Source: Ichthyophonus hoferi (lineage: Eukaryota > Opisthokonta > Ichthyosporea > Ichthyophonida > Ichthyophonidae). Taken from it: a stretch of 64,000 bases of DNA. Shown one piece after another: positions 48,148-59,539 of the stretch. Numbering within the stretch: position 1 is the stretch's first letter; each line of letters begins with the position of its first letter. The notes under the pieces were generated by a model. The model did no database searches. It was not told where the DNA came from and saw only the letters and a list, made by a program, of their open reading frames with translations. A program made the position numbers and the translations under genes. Location: assembly GCA_002751075.1 (NCBI GenBank), contig NAOQ01000095.1:7479-71478 (forward strand), read 5' to 3'.

Positions 48148-48777
48148 TGCGATCATTGCCGAGTATCTCAAGAAATAGTAATAATTGCTCACTGACTGTT
48201 TTAATGGAGCACGACTATTACAATGGCTTGTGCTTAATTGGCTAAGACTACTTATTCGCTATTAATTAAACTAGTTAATAGGTCATTAATGTCTCTAGTA
48301 CTATTGGTAGTTATTCAGCATATTAATTAATTTGTAACTCATTAGTTTCTATTCTGATTAATAGTTACTTTGACCCATTTATATTATCAGTTAATTAATA
48401 TCTCTATTACTATTGGTAGATACTATATATCAAATAACCAGTGGCTTATGCAGATCGGCATCCTTATTCGTCAGTATGATCATCTTGAAGATGACTAGAA
48501 TAAAATAATAGATTCATAACCTTATGAAGCCAATTATTTTTGGCTTTATCATATACATATATGGGCAATATGAACTATTCTGACCTATTGAGGAGTTTTT
48601 TAAAGTCGTTAGCCAACCACTACAACGACTGGCTTATCAAGTATGGTTGGCTCTCCCATATATGGAGGCAGGCGTGTACACGTTTTGGCAAAGTTAGGTG
48701 GCCGGACAGGTGCTGCTTGTATCAGCGTTTTTTCTTTTCTCCTTTCTTAAAACGTCTCTAGCAGTTTCTTCACGCTC

Positions 48778-51700
48778 ATGTTTAGCGTGAAACCTGGACA
48801 GTTGGGCCGTTTGGCTCGTCACCTTGGAAAAACCTCTAGGCCTTTGTTGTGTACAAGGCTAGTGGGAAATGGTACGTCCAATTCTAACCTGAACATGTTT
48901 CATTATTCCTAACTGTTCTATTCTTAGTGTATATGCTTATCTTCTCTTATTCGAATAGATCTCTTGTTATATATATTTTTCCATTCTTGTAGATCTTTAT
49001 TTTTTCTTGTCCTTTGCCATTCTATAAGTAGGCACATACTAACGGATTCTTTTTTTTTTCTTAGCCCTGGCTACTAATGACACTTACCAACTACTTGATC
49101 TTCTCGATGTTTATTTCTTCTATTATACAGTTATTGTGTGATTATACACAGATCTTAGTTTAAAACAACCTTTTCACCTTAGAAGTCATGTATGCCGCTT
49201 AACATAACTGACATCAGTTTGAATATTTGGCATAGTTTAAAGGTGATCTGTAGAAAAATTATTGGATTTATCAAATGATATGGAAGAGTAGACTGCTGTA
49301 TATAAACAATAAGTATGAATTATTTTAAACTATGTCTTTCTCATAAGCACTCTTACTGTTATTGACTTTGACACCCTTCATTTACATAGTGAGGTCCGGT
49401 AGTTGGAGCGCGTTGGCAGTCGACGAAGTGCGTGATACCATGTTAGAATGGGGCCAAGGAGCGTTAAAGTTCAAGACAGGCCCCAGTCAGGTAGCCATTA
49501 GCACCTGTCCTTTCTGTCGGGCAAACATTCCTCACAATCATGCTGGCAAGGCTGATGCATCGTTAGCTGAAGGTGCATCTGCTACACCCACCGATCTAGC
49601 CGCTAGCAGCGAGGACAAGACTTTGCCATACTTCTTTTACATCAATTCAATGTACGGTATTTATGACTGTAAGAAATGTGGTGCCTATGGAGAATGGCCA
49701 GATCTAAAGACTGCAATGGCCCTTCCTGCTGGAAAAACTGCCATCACAAAGAGGCTAGATATTGCAAAGTTGACTGATTTTAACCGTGATTTTCAGAGAC
49801 TTGTCGCCACCAATGCTGAGGTGCCTATGCCCAAAGCCATTAAGCCTTATGGTCTGTTGGACAAGACCTTTGCAACGTATAGATCATTTTTTACAGCCCC
49901 CACCACAGAAGGAGCTACTGATTCAGTGTTGGTATTACCTTACTGGGATACCTATAGACTTAAAGACGATGAGGAAAAAAAAGATCCTGTGGTTGTGGCT
50001 TATAATAGGGTCAGTAGTGATTCACGTATATCTTCGGAAGTATAGTATAATATGTTTGTGGTCGTGATATAGTTTTTAGTTATGTATGTGTTGGCATATA
50101 AATAGTTAAAAGTAATTGAGAAAACTATGTTGACAAATTATCAACCGGATAATACTACTTAGTGTCAATACAATGATAAATTGGTATTTATTCATATAAT
50201 GTTAACTATTTTCCCAGTGAAGGTTTAACGCCAGCACTATAAAAATACCCATACCCATACCCATCCCCCTATATACAGTGCAAACTGTATGACGTGAACC
50301 AATTCTTCGAATCAAACAGGCATCTCTCGGTTAGCAGGAAACTACGCCCTGATGGCCAGAATATCGCTAACCTTGCTGGTGTTGCTGTTGAAAGTGTGGG
50401 TCGAGCTGGTCTGTTTGGTTATAACGTATTGGTCGACCATCTTGCCAAGATGGCCTTACCTAATGCTGTACAAGGCAACAACAACCTCACATCAGATACT
50501 GTGGTGGTGGCCTCGGACGAGTTGTCTGCAATGGCCATATACCAGGCGACAAATATCCCAGCTGTGTGCTGCAGTTCTAATCAAGGAGGCATCACTCCCG
50601 ATGTAAGTAATATACTCCTCCCGCCTATTAAAAAATTGAAAGAAATTATTCATAAATAAATTATGCAGATTATATTGTATAGGCAACTCCCTTTTAACAC
50701 TGAGTGCACCTTGGCACGTATTTTATTATGCAGCACGTGAGTTGATTTGACACAATTTGGTTTAATTATTTAGAAAAGGAGAAACCAAAGCATAATATAA
50801 TAGTATTGATATATGAGTATAATATGGTATGATATTCATTCTAACCTAATTGCTTTTTATCTCTCTTGTAGGTTCTTTCCCTCTTAGAGCCTTTTGACCG
50901 CGTTGTGTTTTGGCCTGACCACAGAGTTGATAAGAACGAAACCAACAAGTTTGCCAGTAAGTTAGGTAGACATCGCGTATTCACAGTGGAATCATCTTCC
51001 CATTCTAATGCTCTTGCTGCTGTACTTCATAGGTAGGTGGTATCCATTTTTATGTTTTCGATTTTTTTTAACTAATTATTGTTTTGTGATTTATATTATC
51101 TAGACATTTACATGTTGTTTTATTTTCAGTTTTTTAAACATTTACTTCTATTTAATTTTTATTCTATTTATATTAAGATGAAATTCAAAGTAAAAGATAT
51201 GTGGATTGGGATGGAAGTATAAAAAATTGGAAAGGGTCAAAAAATGTTAATAGATGTTTATTTATATAATTTGCAACAACAAGAAAACAAAAAATGTAAT
51301 TGATCAATTTAGAGGAGATAAGTATATATACATATTGTTGGAACAAACGCGTTTACTGGTTCACTGTGCATGTACAGTTCATTCTTTGATTTATTGTTAT
51401 ATTTTCATAGTCCCGTATGCAAAAGACGTTTTTTTTTAAGTTAAGTTTGATAGAGGTACCTTGTATTTAACTGAAGTTTTTTATTGGTTTGGATCTTGGT
51501 GCTACAAGGTCGACAATTTATTCATTTTAGAGTAACTTACACCAATCAATTTAATATTATTAGCAATTACTATTACTATTACATATATATATAGTTTGAG
51601 AAAAACTAGTTAGGGCAATCTGATTCCCAAACATACTAAAGCATAACCAATCGTTATAGTGCTGATGTTAGTGGAATGATTGACGCTGCTAAGCCCATGC

Positions 51701-54507
51701 CTACTTCCCAGCTTATAAGGGTTGCAGAAATGGCCGATGACATCTACAGGTAGGCGTGTTGAGTGTGAATAATATTAGTTATCCTGTCTTTAACTCTAAG
51801 CTTTCCCTCCGCAATATGACATGCCTACTCATATGCATAAAAATATGGTTTGAAAAGTAAAAAAATGTTAGGAAGAGAGCGTGTAGGCGAGGAAATGATA
51901 AATTTTTATATACAGGCCAGGTAAAAAAGAAAAAGTACATAAAATGCATACAAGGCATGCGTATACAAATAAAAAGTCTTGAACTTTCACTGGAAATGTA
52001 CCCATAGATGATGTTGGAATTGGTCTATTTACGGCGCTTTGATGTTTTTTTCTTCCTATTATTATTGTTATTATTGGATTCATTTAATTGATACACAGAA
52101 ATGTCTTTTGCTAAGCTTGCCTGGTAGACGCAATTTTCAATAATCAATGTTATTATTGGGTGATGACTTAATGCTAAATGGTTAATAATTTAATTAAACT
52201 TTAGAATAGGTTTTTATGCCAGAATTTGTTGACCAACTAAAATACTCTATAAGCTTCGATCTATATGCTGTCGATCAATAGAACAGAAGATTAGAGTATT
52301 CAAATGCTAATTAAATACATTAAAAGCGATCTATTGATTAGTTAATACTCATAAACATATTATCACAGCGAAACCCAAACAGATGGAAAGACACTTGGCG
52401 CATCGTCTAGAGTTCTACCAACCCTGACCAAGGTTATCAAGGGATTGAGACGCGGAGAGATGACGGTTCTTACTGGACCCACTGGTAGTGGAAAGACATC
52501 TTTGCTCAGTGCTATGTCGCTTGACTACTGCATGAATGGTAATTGATTGGGGAAGCGGGTGATGTTTTGACATGCATGCACTATATATAAATGTGAGACT
52601 GACCAAAGCTATTTTTATTTAATAATTAATAATATCAATTTTATGTAGTTAAATACACTTAAAAATTACTCGTGTTCTATGCTCTTTCATGCCTTCGTAA
52701 ATCTCTATTTACTTATAATTCTAAATGTGAAATTGCTAACTCCCTACTTTTGATAAAAATAACAATGCCCTCAAACCATTTCCTTCCTACTAATTTGCCA
52801 CTTCCTTTTCATCCTTCCTATTCCTACACACATTATGTCTATACAGCTGGTATGCGTACCCTCTGGGGAAGTTTTGAAATTCCCAATGCACGTTTAGCAA
52901 AGAAAATGTTATCCCAATTCCACAACCAGTCAGTGAACAACCTCAACCGTGACGAATTCAACGGTTTGGTCCAGAGATTTGAACAACTTCCTTTATGGTT
53001 CATGCGTTATTTTGGAGGAAGCGACATGGATGAGGTGTTGAAAACTATGGAGTTTGCCGTATATGAATCCAACGTTGACCATGTCATTGTGGATAATCTC
53101 CAATTTATGCTTTCATCAATTAGGTAAATTTTAGGGTCATATGTGTATATGTGTTATTTTTATTATCTTTCACCATATCTTTCTACCATCTTAAATGCAT
53201 TCAAATGCATCCTAATTATTCCCCACTATGTAGATATTAACTAGGAGGAGGTTCTGTTTTTATTTATTTTCATGCTTGTACATGATTGCATATACCCGTC
53301 TTCCTAAAACACGTACATCAATCAGTGAGGATAGACAATTTGCCCGCCTGGATCGATATGAGCGTCAAGATATAGCCATCTCTCGCTTCCGTCGTTTTGC
53401 TACCTTGCACAATGTGCATGTAACCCTGGTGATTCACCCAAGAAAGGAGAATGATGATGCCATGCTTCAGATGGCATCTATTGGGGGTACTCCCAAAGCA
53501 AGTCAGGAAGCAGATAACGTTGTAGTATTGCAGAGGAAGGGAGACTGGCGCATGCTAGAGGTCTCTTTTCTTGCTATTAATTTTATGTCTTTTTCTATGT
53601 CTTTCTATTTTTACGTGGCGTTGGCCTTCATTGAATGTGTATTTGTTTTTATATTTTTTACTTGAATGCCTCCATATTTCTCATTCCCATCCCTCCCCAT
53701 TTTAATTGGTTTTTCCAAAAATTATTTTAACTGGAACTTTTTCCTGAAAATGTCACACATGACCAAAACACCTACACCATTGCATATCCCATATTTCCTT
53801 GACCTGATATATCCTCGTATTTACTTCAATGCATGCTTGCATATATAATTTTGCACTTACACGCCTATACTTACACTACCTATGTACAGGTGATGAAGAA
53901 TCGTTACGACGGTGTATTGGGTCGTATCCCTTACTACTACGACAATGATACCAGTCGTCTTTACGATCTTTTAGACGGCGAGTTCTTTGTAGGCCAATTC
54001 AACCAAAGAATCAGAGAGTGGCAAAAGACAGAAAAGTTTTACGAATTGATTGGTGTTACTGAGGAAGAGGATCGCCAGAGAGAAATTGAAGATGAAATGG
54101 AAGAGATGAACCGCAGTATGGCCAGTGGTGGAAGATCTTTCGGAGTTAGCTATGGATTTTCTAGCGCCAATAGACCCAACAGGGGACAGGCACAGGCACA
54201 GGCACAGGCACAGTGGTCACCCAATGCCAATAGTAATGGTGGAAATGGCCCTCCGAAAAATATCAACAATGGTGGAAATGGCTATAACAACGGTGGACCT
54301 AATTTCCAGCAGAGAAATAACAGCAATGGTGGAAATGGAAATGGCTTCCAAAGAAATAACAACAATGGTGGAAATGGAAATGGCTTTAACAGTGGCGCAC
54401 AATGGTCAGGCAATAACAACAGTGGAGCTAACTTCCAGCAGAGAAATAACAGCAATGGTGGAAATGGAAATGGCTTCCAGAGAAACAACAACTTCAATAG
54501 AGGTTAA
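48778..54507 (+). CDS. TWNK: Mitochondrial replicative helicase Twinkle, with zinc ribbon, 9 exons
   Basis: Exons are 48778-48871, 49390-50009, 50279-50602, 50872-51032, 51660-51749, 52369-52538, 52847-53123, 53326-53560 and 53890-54507, giving 862 residues (human 684). Twinkle is the T7 gp4-like ring helicase of the mtDNA replisome. Exon 1 encodes a basic, acid-free presequence ([18 protein letters not shown]). Two CxxC pairs (Cys71/74 and Cys125/128) form a likely primase-type zinc ribbon, followed by a TOPRIM-like region ([18 protein letters not shown]). RecA-core motifs are GPTGSGKT (466-473), WGSFE (493-497), VIVDNLQF with Asp569, and VTLVIHPRK with His616. The last about 125 residues are QA-, Asn- and Gly-rich. 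Donors after exons 2 and 8 are weak (GTCAGT, GTCTCT). Intron 4 carries an LTR-type fragment. Confidence 0.95.
51336..51600 (+). mobile_element. LTR-type fossil fragment in Twinkle intron 4
   Basis: It starts TGTTGGAACAAACGCGTT and follows the left part of the fossil at 14085 through TTCATTC, AAGTTAAGTTTGAT and GTGCTACAAGG-like blocks. It lies wholly within the intron 51033-51659 and keeps the same strand sense as the 14085 copy. No coding part; truncated and old. Confidence 0.55.
54170..54504 (+). repeat. In-frame tandem repeats coding the Asn/Gly-rich Twinkle tail
   Basis: Four GGCACA units give QA repeats near 54188-54212. After these, a unit containing TTCCAGCAGAGAAATAAC and AGCAATGGTGGAAATGG occurs at about 54303 and again at about 54433, with GGTGGAAATGG-type words throughout. 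Every repeat step keeps the reading frame. Encoded words are [18 protein letters not shown] and FQRNNN. Confidence 0.85.
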
Positions 54508-57001
54508 AATTGACTTTGATAATTCTGTAGTTAGGAATATGGCTTCAACAGAAGCAATTGGGAGACCGGCTACTAATAGGGTCATTAAAAAATATATTGT
54601 TTAATTATTGTTCTGGATATGTGGGTGTCCCCTCTCCTATTTCCATTTTCTTGGCCATTTTTTTCTTTTTTTTTCAAACCTTGAACGCATTTGTCAATAG
54701 ACTGATTTGCAGGCATTCTTTGATTTACATATACTGGACTCTCTTGGACCTCTGTTAATAACCAAGTCATTTTCCAAGCTCTTTGGAGCTAGGTTCTCTG
54801 TGTAGCTCTGAATGTACTCTTGTATAAAAGTTGTAAGTTTTGGTTTGCAGTATTAATGTATGGTTTATGTCTAATACCCTAAGAGGGTGCTCTTAGATCA
54901 CCAGTGATCTAAAGATTGACAATTTTCTACGTGATGGTATCTATCTTGAAGACATAACACATCTTTGTATTTGTATTGCATAACATAACTAATGTGATAC
55001 CCATAATACTTGGTTATGCAATTTTAAAATGGACACTGATAATGGGATGATTCGGTGGAGTTCTCGTACACGAGTGCTTTTGTTATTATAGTCTTTGTAT
55101 ATAGATGCATGTAGTTAAGTACATCAGCGACTGATGCATTGGATCAGAATCTTGAACTTTCATATCACTACTCATGACTTAGACAGGCTGTCTTTACAAT
55201 AATGTAAAACATATTGGCAAACATTAGGATTATGTAATATTACAATTGTTATTTATAGTTATCAGAGATATCACCTCCAATGCGCGATATTTGCCTACCC
55301 TACCTCGTGTATCATACCTACACAAAAAGCACTTTCCGTAACTATATGCACTCATTGGTCTCAACAACGAGAACGATATATATTTTTTCTAACAAGAAAT
55401 CTGGCAACGCCTGTTGCTTAAGGGGAAAAAGTCTCACCGGCGATTTAAGCACGAGCTAGATGAACTTAAAAATATATGAAGTAATTTTTTGTTAAATATG
55501 GTACCATTTGGTTTTTGACACCTTTTAGATATCTACTGCTGCTACCTCGATAGGCATTAAAGACGCACGCATATGTGGCTTTGTTTTCATACAAGGTAGG
55601 TTTTATTCATATTCTGGTATATGGAGTATGTACATGCTGGTTGTATTATATTATACGACAGACCTATTCATCAACATTTAATCGCGTGTTAGTGTATAAT
55701 ACATATCAGTCCGTTTGTGCCTTGTTGGCTTATCGATCAATATCAATCAGTAATCATAACTTTCAATCTAAGTATTTAAGTCATTCCAACGATTTGACAG
55801 AATTGCTCCTTAGTGACTTTAAGAATTAAAGTAAGTTTGATTTGTCTGCTTGGTTGGTGTCGTGTTTTGCGTTTTGCCGCCTCGGCTATCGCTGCTGCCA
55901 TCTTGGTTTTCTTTTGACGGCGTTTGTGGAGTCGTATATGACGGTCGTAGTCGTGTTTTAGTGTGCCTACCATACATCTGCCGCAGAAAATACACTTCGG
56001 CTGCATGTTCCTTGGAATAGGCAGCCTGAATGAGAGTTATAGTTACAGTCATCCATATATCGGGGTGGTAACCACTCGTATCGTGTCCCGCATTTATCGT
56101 CAGCGTTTTAGCGTACACTTATTATTGTATTTACATTTACACACTTCAAAGTTATCTACATAGCACTAACTGGAACATATATTTTTGAATTTGGCCTTAC
56201 TATTGTTTGAATTGTTTCTGTGCATGTTTGCTATGTAAAGGCGTAGTATGTGTTGGTATGTGAATAGATGTGATTTACTAAGATATGCGTGCAGGTGTAT
56301 GGTATGGTGTGGTATGCATGCACATATGTTGCCAAATCATATTTGTACAGGGGTATCTGAAGGATTCATCATCAGCATTAGTGGTAAAAAAATCAACAGT
56401 AATAAAATAATCAAAATGACATCAAAGTATTAAAAAAGCATGGAAAAACCTTAGAAGTTTTCAATTGATAATTAGAATAACTGGTGTTATGAAACTATTC
56501 TATGTTATTATGACCATCGACGATTGGCCTAGCATCCTATCTATGCGCATAATTGAATCTACAGGTGGAATATAACGTATTTCACCTTATTCGCTAATTA
56601 TCAGGATAGTTAATAATTGGTTGTGATACTTGGGACTCGTCGCTGTCATTGATTGGGTACGCTTTATCACATGTAACTCAGTCGGGCTTTACGACAGAAA
56701 TAAAATAATATACCTAAAATTATTGTTTTTCTTTAGTTTTCTATTTTAATAAATTAGTATAATAATTTTATTATTATTATTAATTGTATTAGATAAGTGG
56801 GAACAGCAATATTGTTTAAAGGTAAAAGAATAAAACAAGAAAAAAGAAATAACATGATTAGTATACAACAGTAAACAAAGGTAATTTTCATAATATTACA
56901 GGCCACAATCTACTTCACCTCTTTTAATTACGTATACACAGATATTTACTAAAAAAAAACGTTACAAAATAAAATGTAAGTATATTTCTTGTCCACTCTG
57001 A
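54508..57001. other. Spacer right of Twinkle
   Basis: It contains the Twinkle 3' region, then AT-rich unique sequence. A single exon-like frame with a zinc-finger-like motif lies on the minus strand at 55776-56025. Nothing else is supported; the remaining open frames are short and lack family features. Confidence 0.5.
55776..56025 (-). CDS. Possible terminal exon with a C2H2-like motif
   Basis: A frame preceded by a fair acceptor (CATTCAG) reads LPIPRNMQPKCIFCGRC and then KHDYDRHIRLHKRRQKK, with Cys-x2-Cys and His-x3-His spaced by 14 residues, close to a C2H2 zinc finger. A basic, Ala-rich stretch follows, then a stop at 55776-55778. Base composition is less AT-rich than the surroundings. 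The overlapping frame on the same strand is also open for 99 codons, so frame choice is uncertain. No upstream exon was found. It may be a gene remnant. Confidence 0.3.
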
Positions 57002-57309
57002 TTAAGTTTTTGCTGGAACCAAGTTCTTCACCATGCTTAGATGGGCTATCCTTGCTATCATTCCAGCTGTTAATGTTAGCCAATGAAATGCCATTTGTAT
57101 CTTCCTAAGTATTTCAATGGTGTTTGAACCGGATTGTTTACTACGTAACTTCCTCGTGAATAATCTAGACTGACAATAAGATATTAATGTATTTATGTGC
57201 AATTATGTATTATTATCAGAAACTATGCTAACCTGTTGGTATTGAGCACAGCTGTAGGAATCTCCAATTGTGATACTGGTGGAAGTTATTGTCGTCTTAC
57301 CAGTATAAG
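57002..57309 (-). CDS. Possible last two exons of an unidentified gene, cut by a gap
   Basis: Two minus-strand stretches, 57233-57309 (open into the gap) and 57002-57169, join in phase through a 63-base GT-AG intron (donor CAG/GTTAGC, acceptor ATTGTCAG). The first reads GKTTITSTSITIGDSYS near its middle; the second is basic then hydrophobic (RLFTRKLRSKQSG, MAFHWLTLTAGMIARIAHL) and stops at 57002-57004. I do not recognise a family. The intron is shorter than most here. The upstream part would lie in or beyond the gap at 57310-57691. Confidence 0.3.
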
Positions 57310-57691
57310 NNNNNNNNNNNNNNNNNNNNNNNNNNNNNNNNNNNNNNNNNNNNNNNNNNNNNNNNNNNNNNNNNNNNNNNNNNNNNNNNNNNNNNNNNNN
57401 NNNNNNNNNNNNNNNNNNNNNNNNNNNNNNNNNNNNNNNNNNNNNNNNNNNNNNNNNNNNNNNNNNNNNNNNNNNNNNNNNNNNNNNNNNNNNNNNNNNN
57501 NNNNNNNNNNNNNNNNNNNNNNNNNNNNNNNNNNNNNNNNNNNNNNNNNNNNNNNNNNNNNNNNNNNNNNNNNNNNNNNNNNNNNNNNNNNNNNNNNNNN
57601 NNNNNNNNNNNNNNNNNNNNNNNNNNNNNNNNNNNNNNNNNNNNNNNNNNNNNNNNNNNNNNNNNNNNNNNNNNNNNNNNNNNNNNNNNNN
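57310..57691. other. Assembly gap (382 N)
   Basis: An unresolved run of N. Unlike the other gap, its flanks are not obvious simple repeats. Any frame drawn across it is meaningless. Confidence 0.95.
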
Positions 57692-58788
57692 AAATTAGAC
57701 ATTACAATAACTATGTCGCATACATATATAGTTAAGTGCAAAGTGTTTTATATATCTTTCACGAAAACTTCGTGTTTTGCCACAAGTATCAATTTAATGT
57801 GTAAGCGAAATAATTTGGGCTTTGTTATTGATTGCAGTTTACATTTATACCTTTTTTACTTCAACTAGCTATATTTGTGCCCCAATCATTAATCCTATAA
57901 TCTGGGCTTCAACCAGATCTACTTATTCATTTATGCCTAGCGATCTTATAACAATTATTAATAACTAATAACAAAAAAATAAAGTTGTTTTGTTAAATAT
58001 ATGAAAAATACAAATTTATCGCTTTTAAACAACAACAGTCTTAGTAAGAAAGATTACCCTGTGGGAATTGGTAGCAAAGATGACTGCGGTGTTAGTGTCG
58101 ACAAAAACAAAGGCAATAACCTTTTCGATCTACAGCCTAAAATTATAATATGGTGAAATTGAAGAACCTGGAAAAATATCAAAAAAGCATACCCTGTCTT
58201 TACTTTAACCCGTTATTCTAATAATGACGTATATCAACTTGCAGACTAGACTGCAAACAAAACTGGAACCCCCGTCTTAACCACACAGTCGTTAATTGTA
58301 CTATTCTAATGTGTGCAGAGTGAGACTGAATTCGGGTTAAACAGTATACCTGGTATATATGGTATACAAAAATTAATATCAATATCAATTTATACTACAT
58401 GTTTTTAATAAAAAGTCTCTATTATTTGATTAATAACAGATACTAAAATTGAATGTGTTAAAACTGAAAAAATTATCGATCGCACATCGATCGCTAATTC
58501 ATTATAATTACGGAATTCACAAGATCTGGACCAATGACCTCATATACTACGATATCACACCAATCATCATGTGGCCGAAAGCAATTGCATGGAGGTACAA
58601 TCTCTAGATCCTTGTAGATATCATATAGGATATCCTTTTAGATATATAAAAATACTATATAGCATATAGCTGTAAGTATGAAGTACAGGTAAACCACAAT
58701 ATACAATTAACAACAAATGATTACTAACTGGTTATCACTACCGGTAACAGCACCACTAACCATGACATTCTTCTACTGAGAGACACAG
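57692..58788. other. Repeat-bearing spacer
   Basis: 57870-57980 resembles the repeat block near 7010-7100. A fold-back family left arm lies at 58170-58390. The remainder is AT-rich with no supported exon. Confidence 0.5.
58170..58390 (+). repeat. Single arm of the fold-back family
   Basis: It follows the left arms of the family through AGCATACCCTGTCTTTA, AATGACGT, ACAAAACTGGAA, TCTTAACCACACAGT and GGTATACAAAAATTAAT. The outermost gttaaaacgg end is degraded and no inverted partner is nearby. Confidence 0.55.
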
Positions 58789-58945
58789 CTACTCATTCCC
58801 CAATCGGATTACACCACCGCCGATTTCGTGGCCCAGTCGCGCCATCGCCATCATACACCATTGGCTTCCATCACGTATCCCAGCTAATACTAAGTAAACC
58901 TGCTCTATGCGAGCCTTCAAGAAAGACCCTGTGAGAGTCACATGC
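58789..58945 (-). CDS. Possible isolated exon
   Basis: A minus-strand frame after an acceptor-like TTTTAG at 58946 reads HVTLTGSFLKARIEQVYLV and then GLGHEIGGG-like sequence (MARLGHEIGGGVIRLGNE) to a stop at 58789-58791. Composition is distinctly more GC-rich than the surrounding DNA, as for true exons in this window. An alternative acceptor (TCTCACAG) lies 17 bases further in. No family was recognised and no partner exon found, so it may be a gene fragment. Confidence 0.25.
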
Positions 58946-59539
58946 CTAAAACACCTGAATTCACTATTCCTTCAACTATTATTGGATAGAGATCACAGCA
59001 ACGAACGAACCTGCCTCTATTCTCAACAATATGTTATATTCTAATACAAACAAATAGGAAATCATTAAAACCAATTACATATGTTCCAACATGAATCATA
59101 GTTTTATCGCATAATGCACACCAGGACTGTGATGAAGACAAGAATCATAAAATTGCTCAACTAGTATAGTCAAAAGTGGTTATAATATAAAGCCGGACGT
59201 TTTAAAATCGGCTTTCTATTATGCGGAGAATCGTCTTTGGAGTGAAAGGGCGCCCCACAATAGTAAAGATTTACTTCATTTGATAATAAAGGTGTTACGA
59301 ACAATTGAGATATATATTATCAGATTATATCATATTCTATTTTTTAAAATATGTTTCATGTAGGATTCTAATATGCTATGGTTTTTATTAATTAACCATA
59401 TTAATTAGTTCCGAATTGGGTTATCGCGATTGACCCAATCCGGTTATTTGTACCTCATTTAATGGGTCAATAGTGAATAACAGTAGTTATAAAATACCCT
59501 AATATAGCTACTGGTTCATTCGTATGGTTAGTTGAACGA

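Larger units (their letters stand above)
43773..48777. other. Divergent spacer between Brr2 and Twinkle, filled with fossil repeats
   Basis: Both genes are transcribed outward from here. Close to Brr2 there is a CACGTG E-box-like word at 43973-43978, about 200 bases upstream of its start codon. From about 44930 to 47640 come repeat family X and LTR-type fossil blocks. A fold-back arm is at 47990-48147. The last 600 bases before 48778 look unique and should include the Twinkle promoter. I see no intact host gene. Confidence 0.6.

Noticed and set aside
48540-48761. 73-codon plus-strand frame just before Twinkle exon 1
   Set aside because: It ends before the Twinkle start, has no family resemblance and no splice connection; the presequence at 48778 fits exon 2 in phase.
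57197-57868. Open frames spanning the 57.3-57.7 kb gap
   Set aside because: Most of their length is N; the real sequence on either side shows no shared coding signal on the plus strand.
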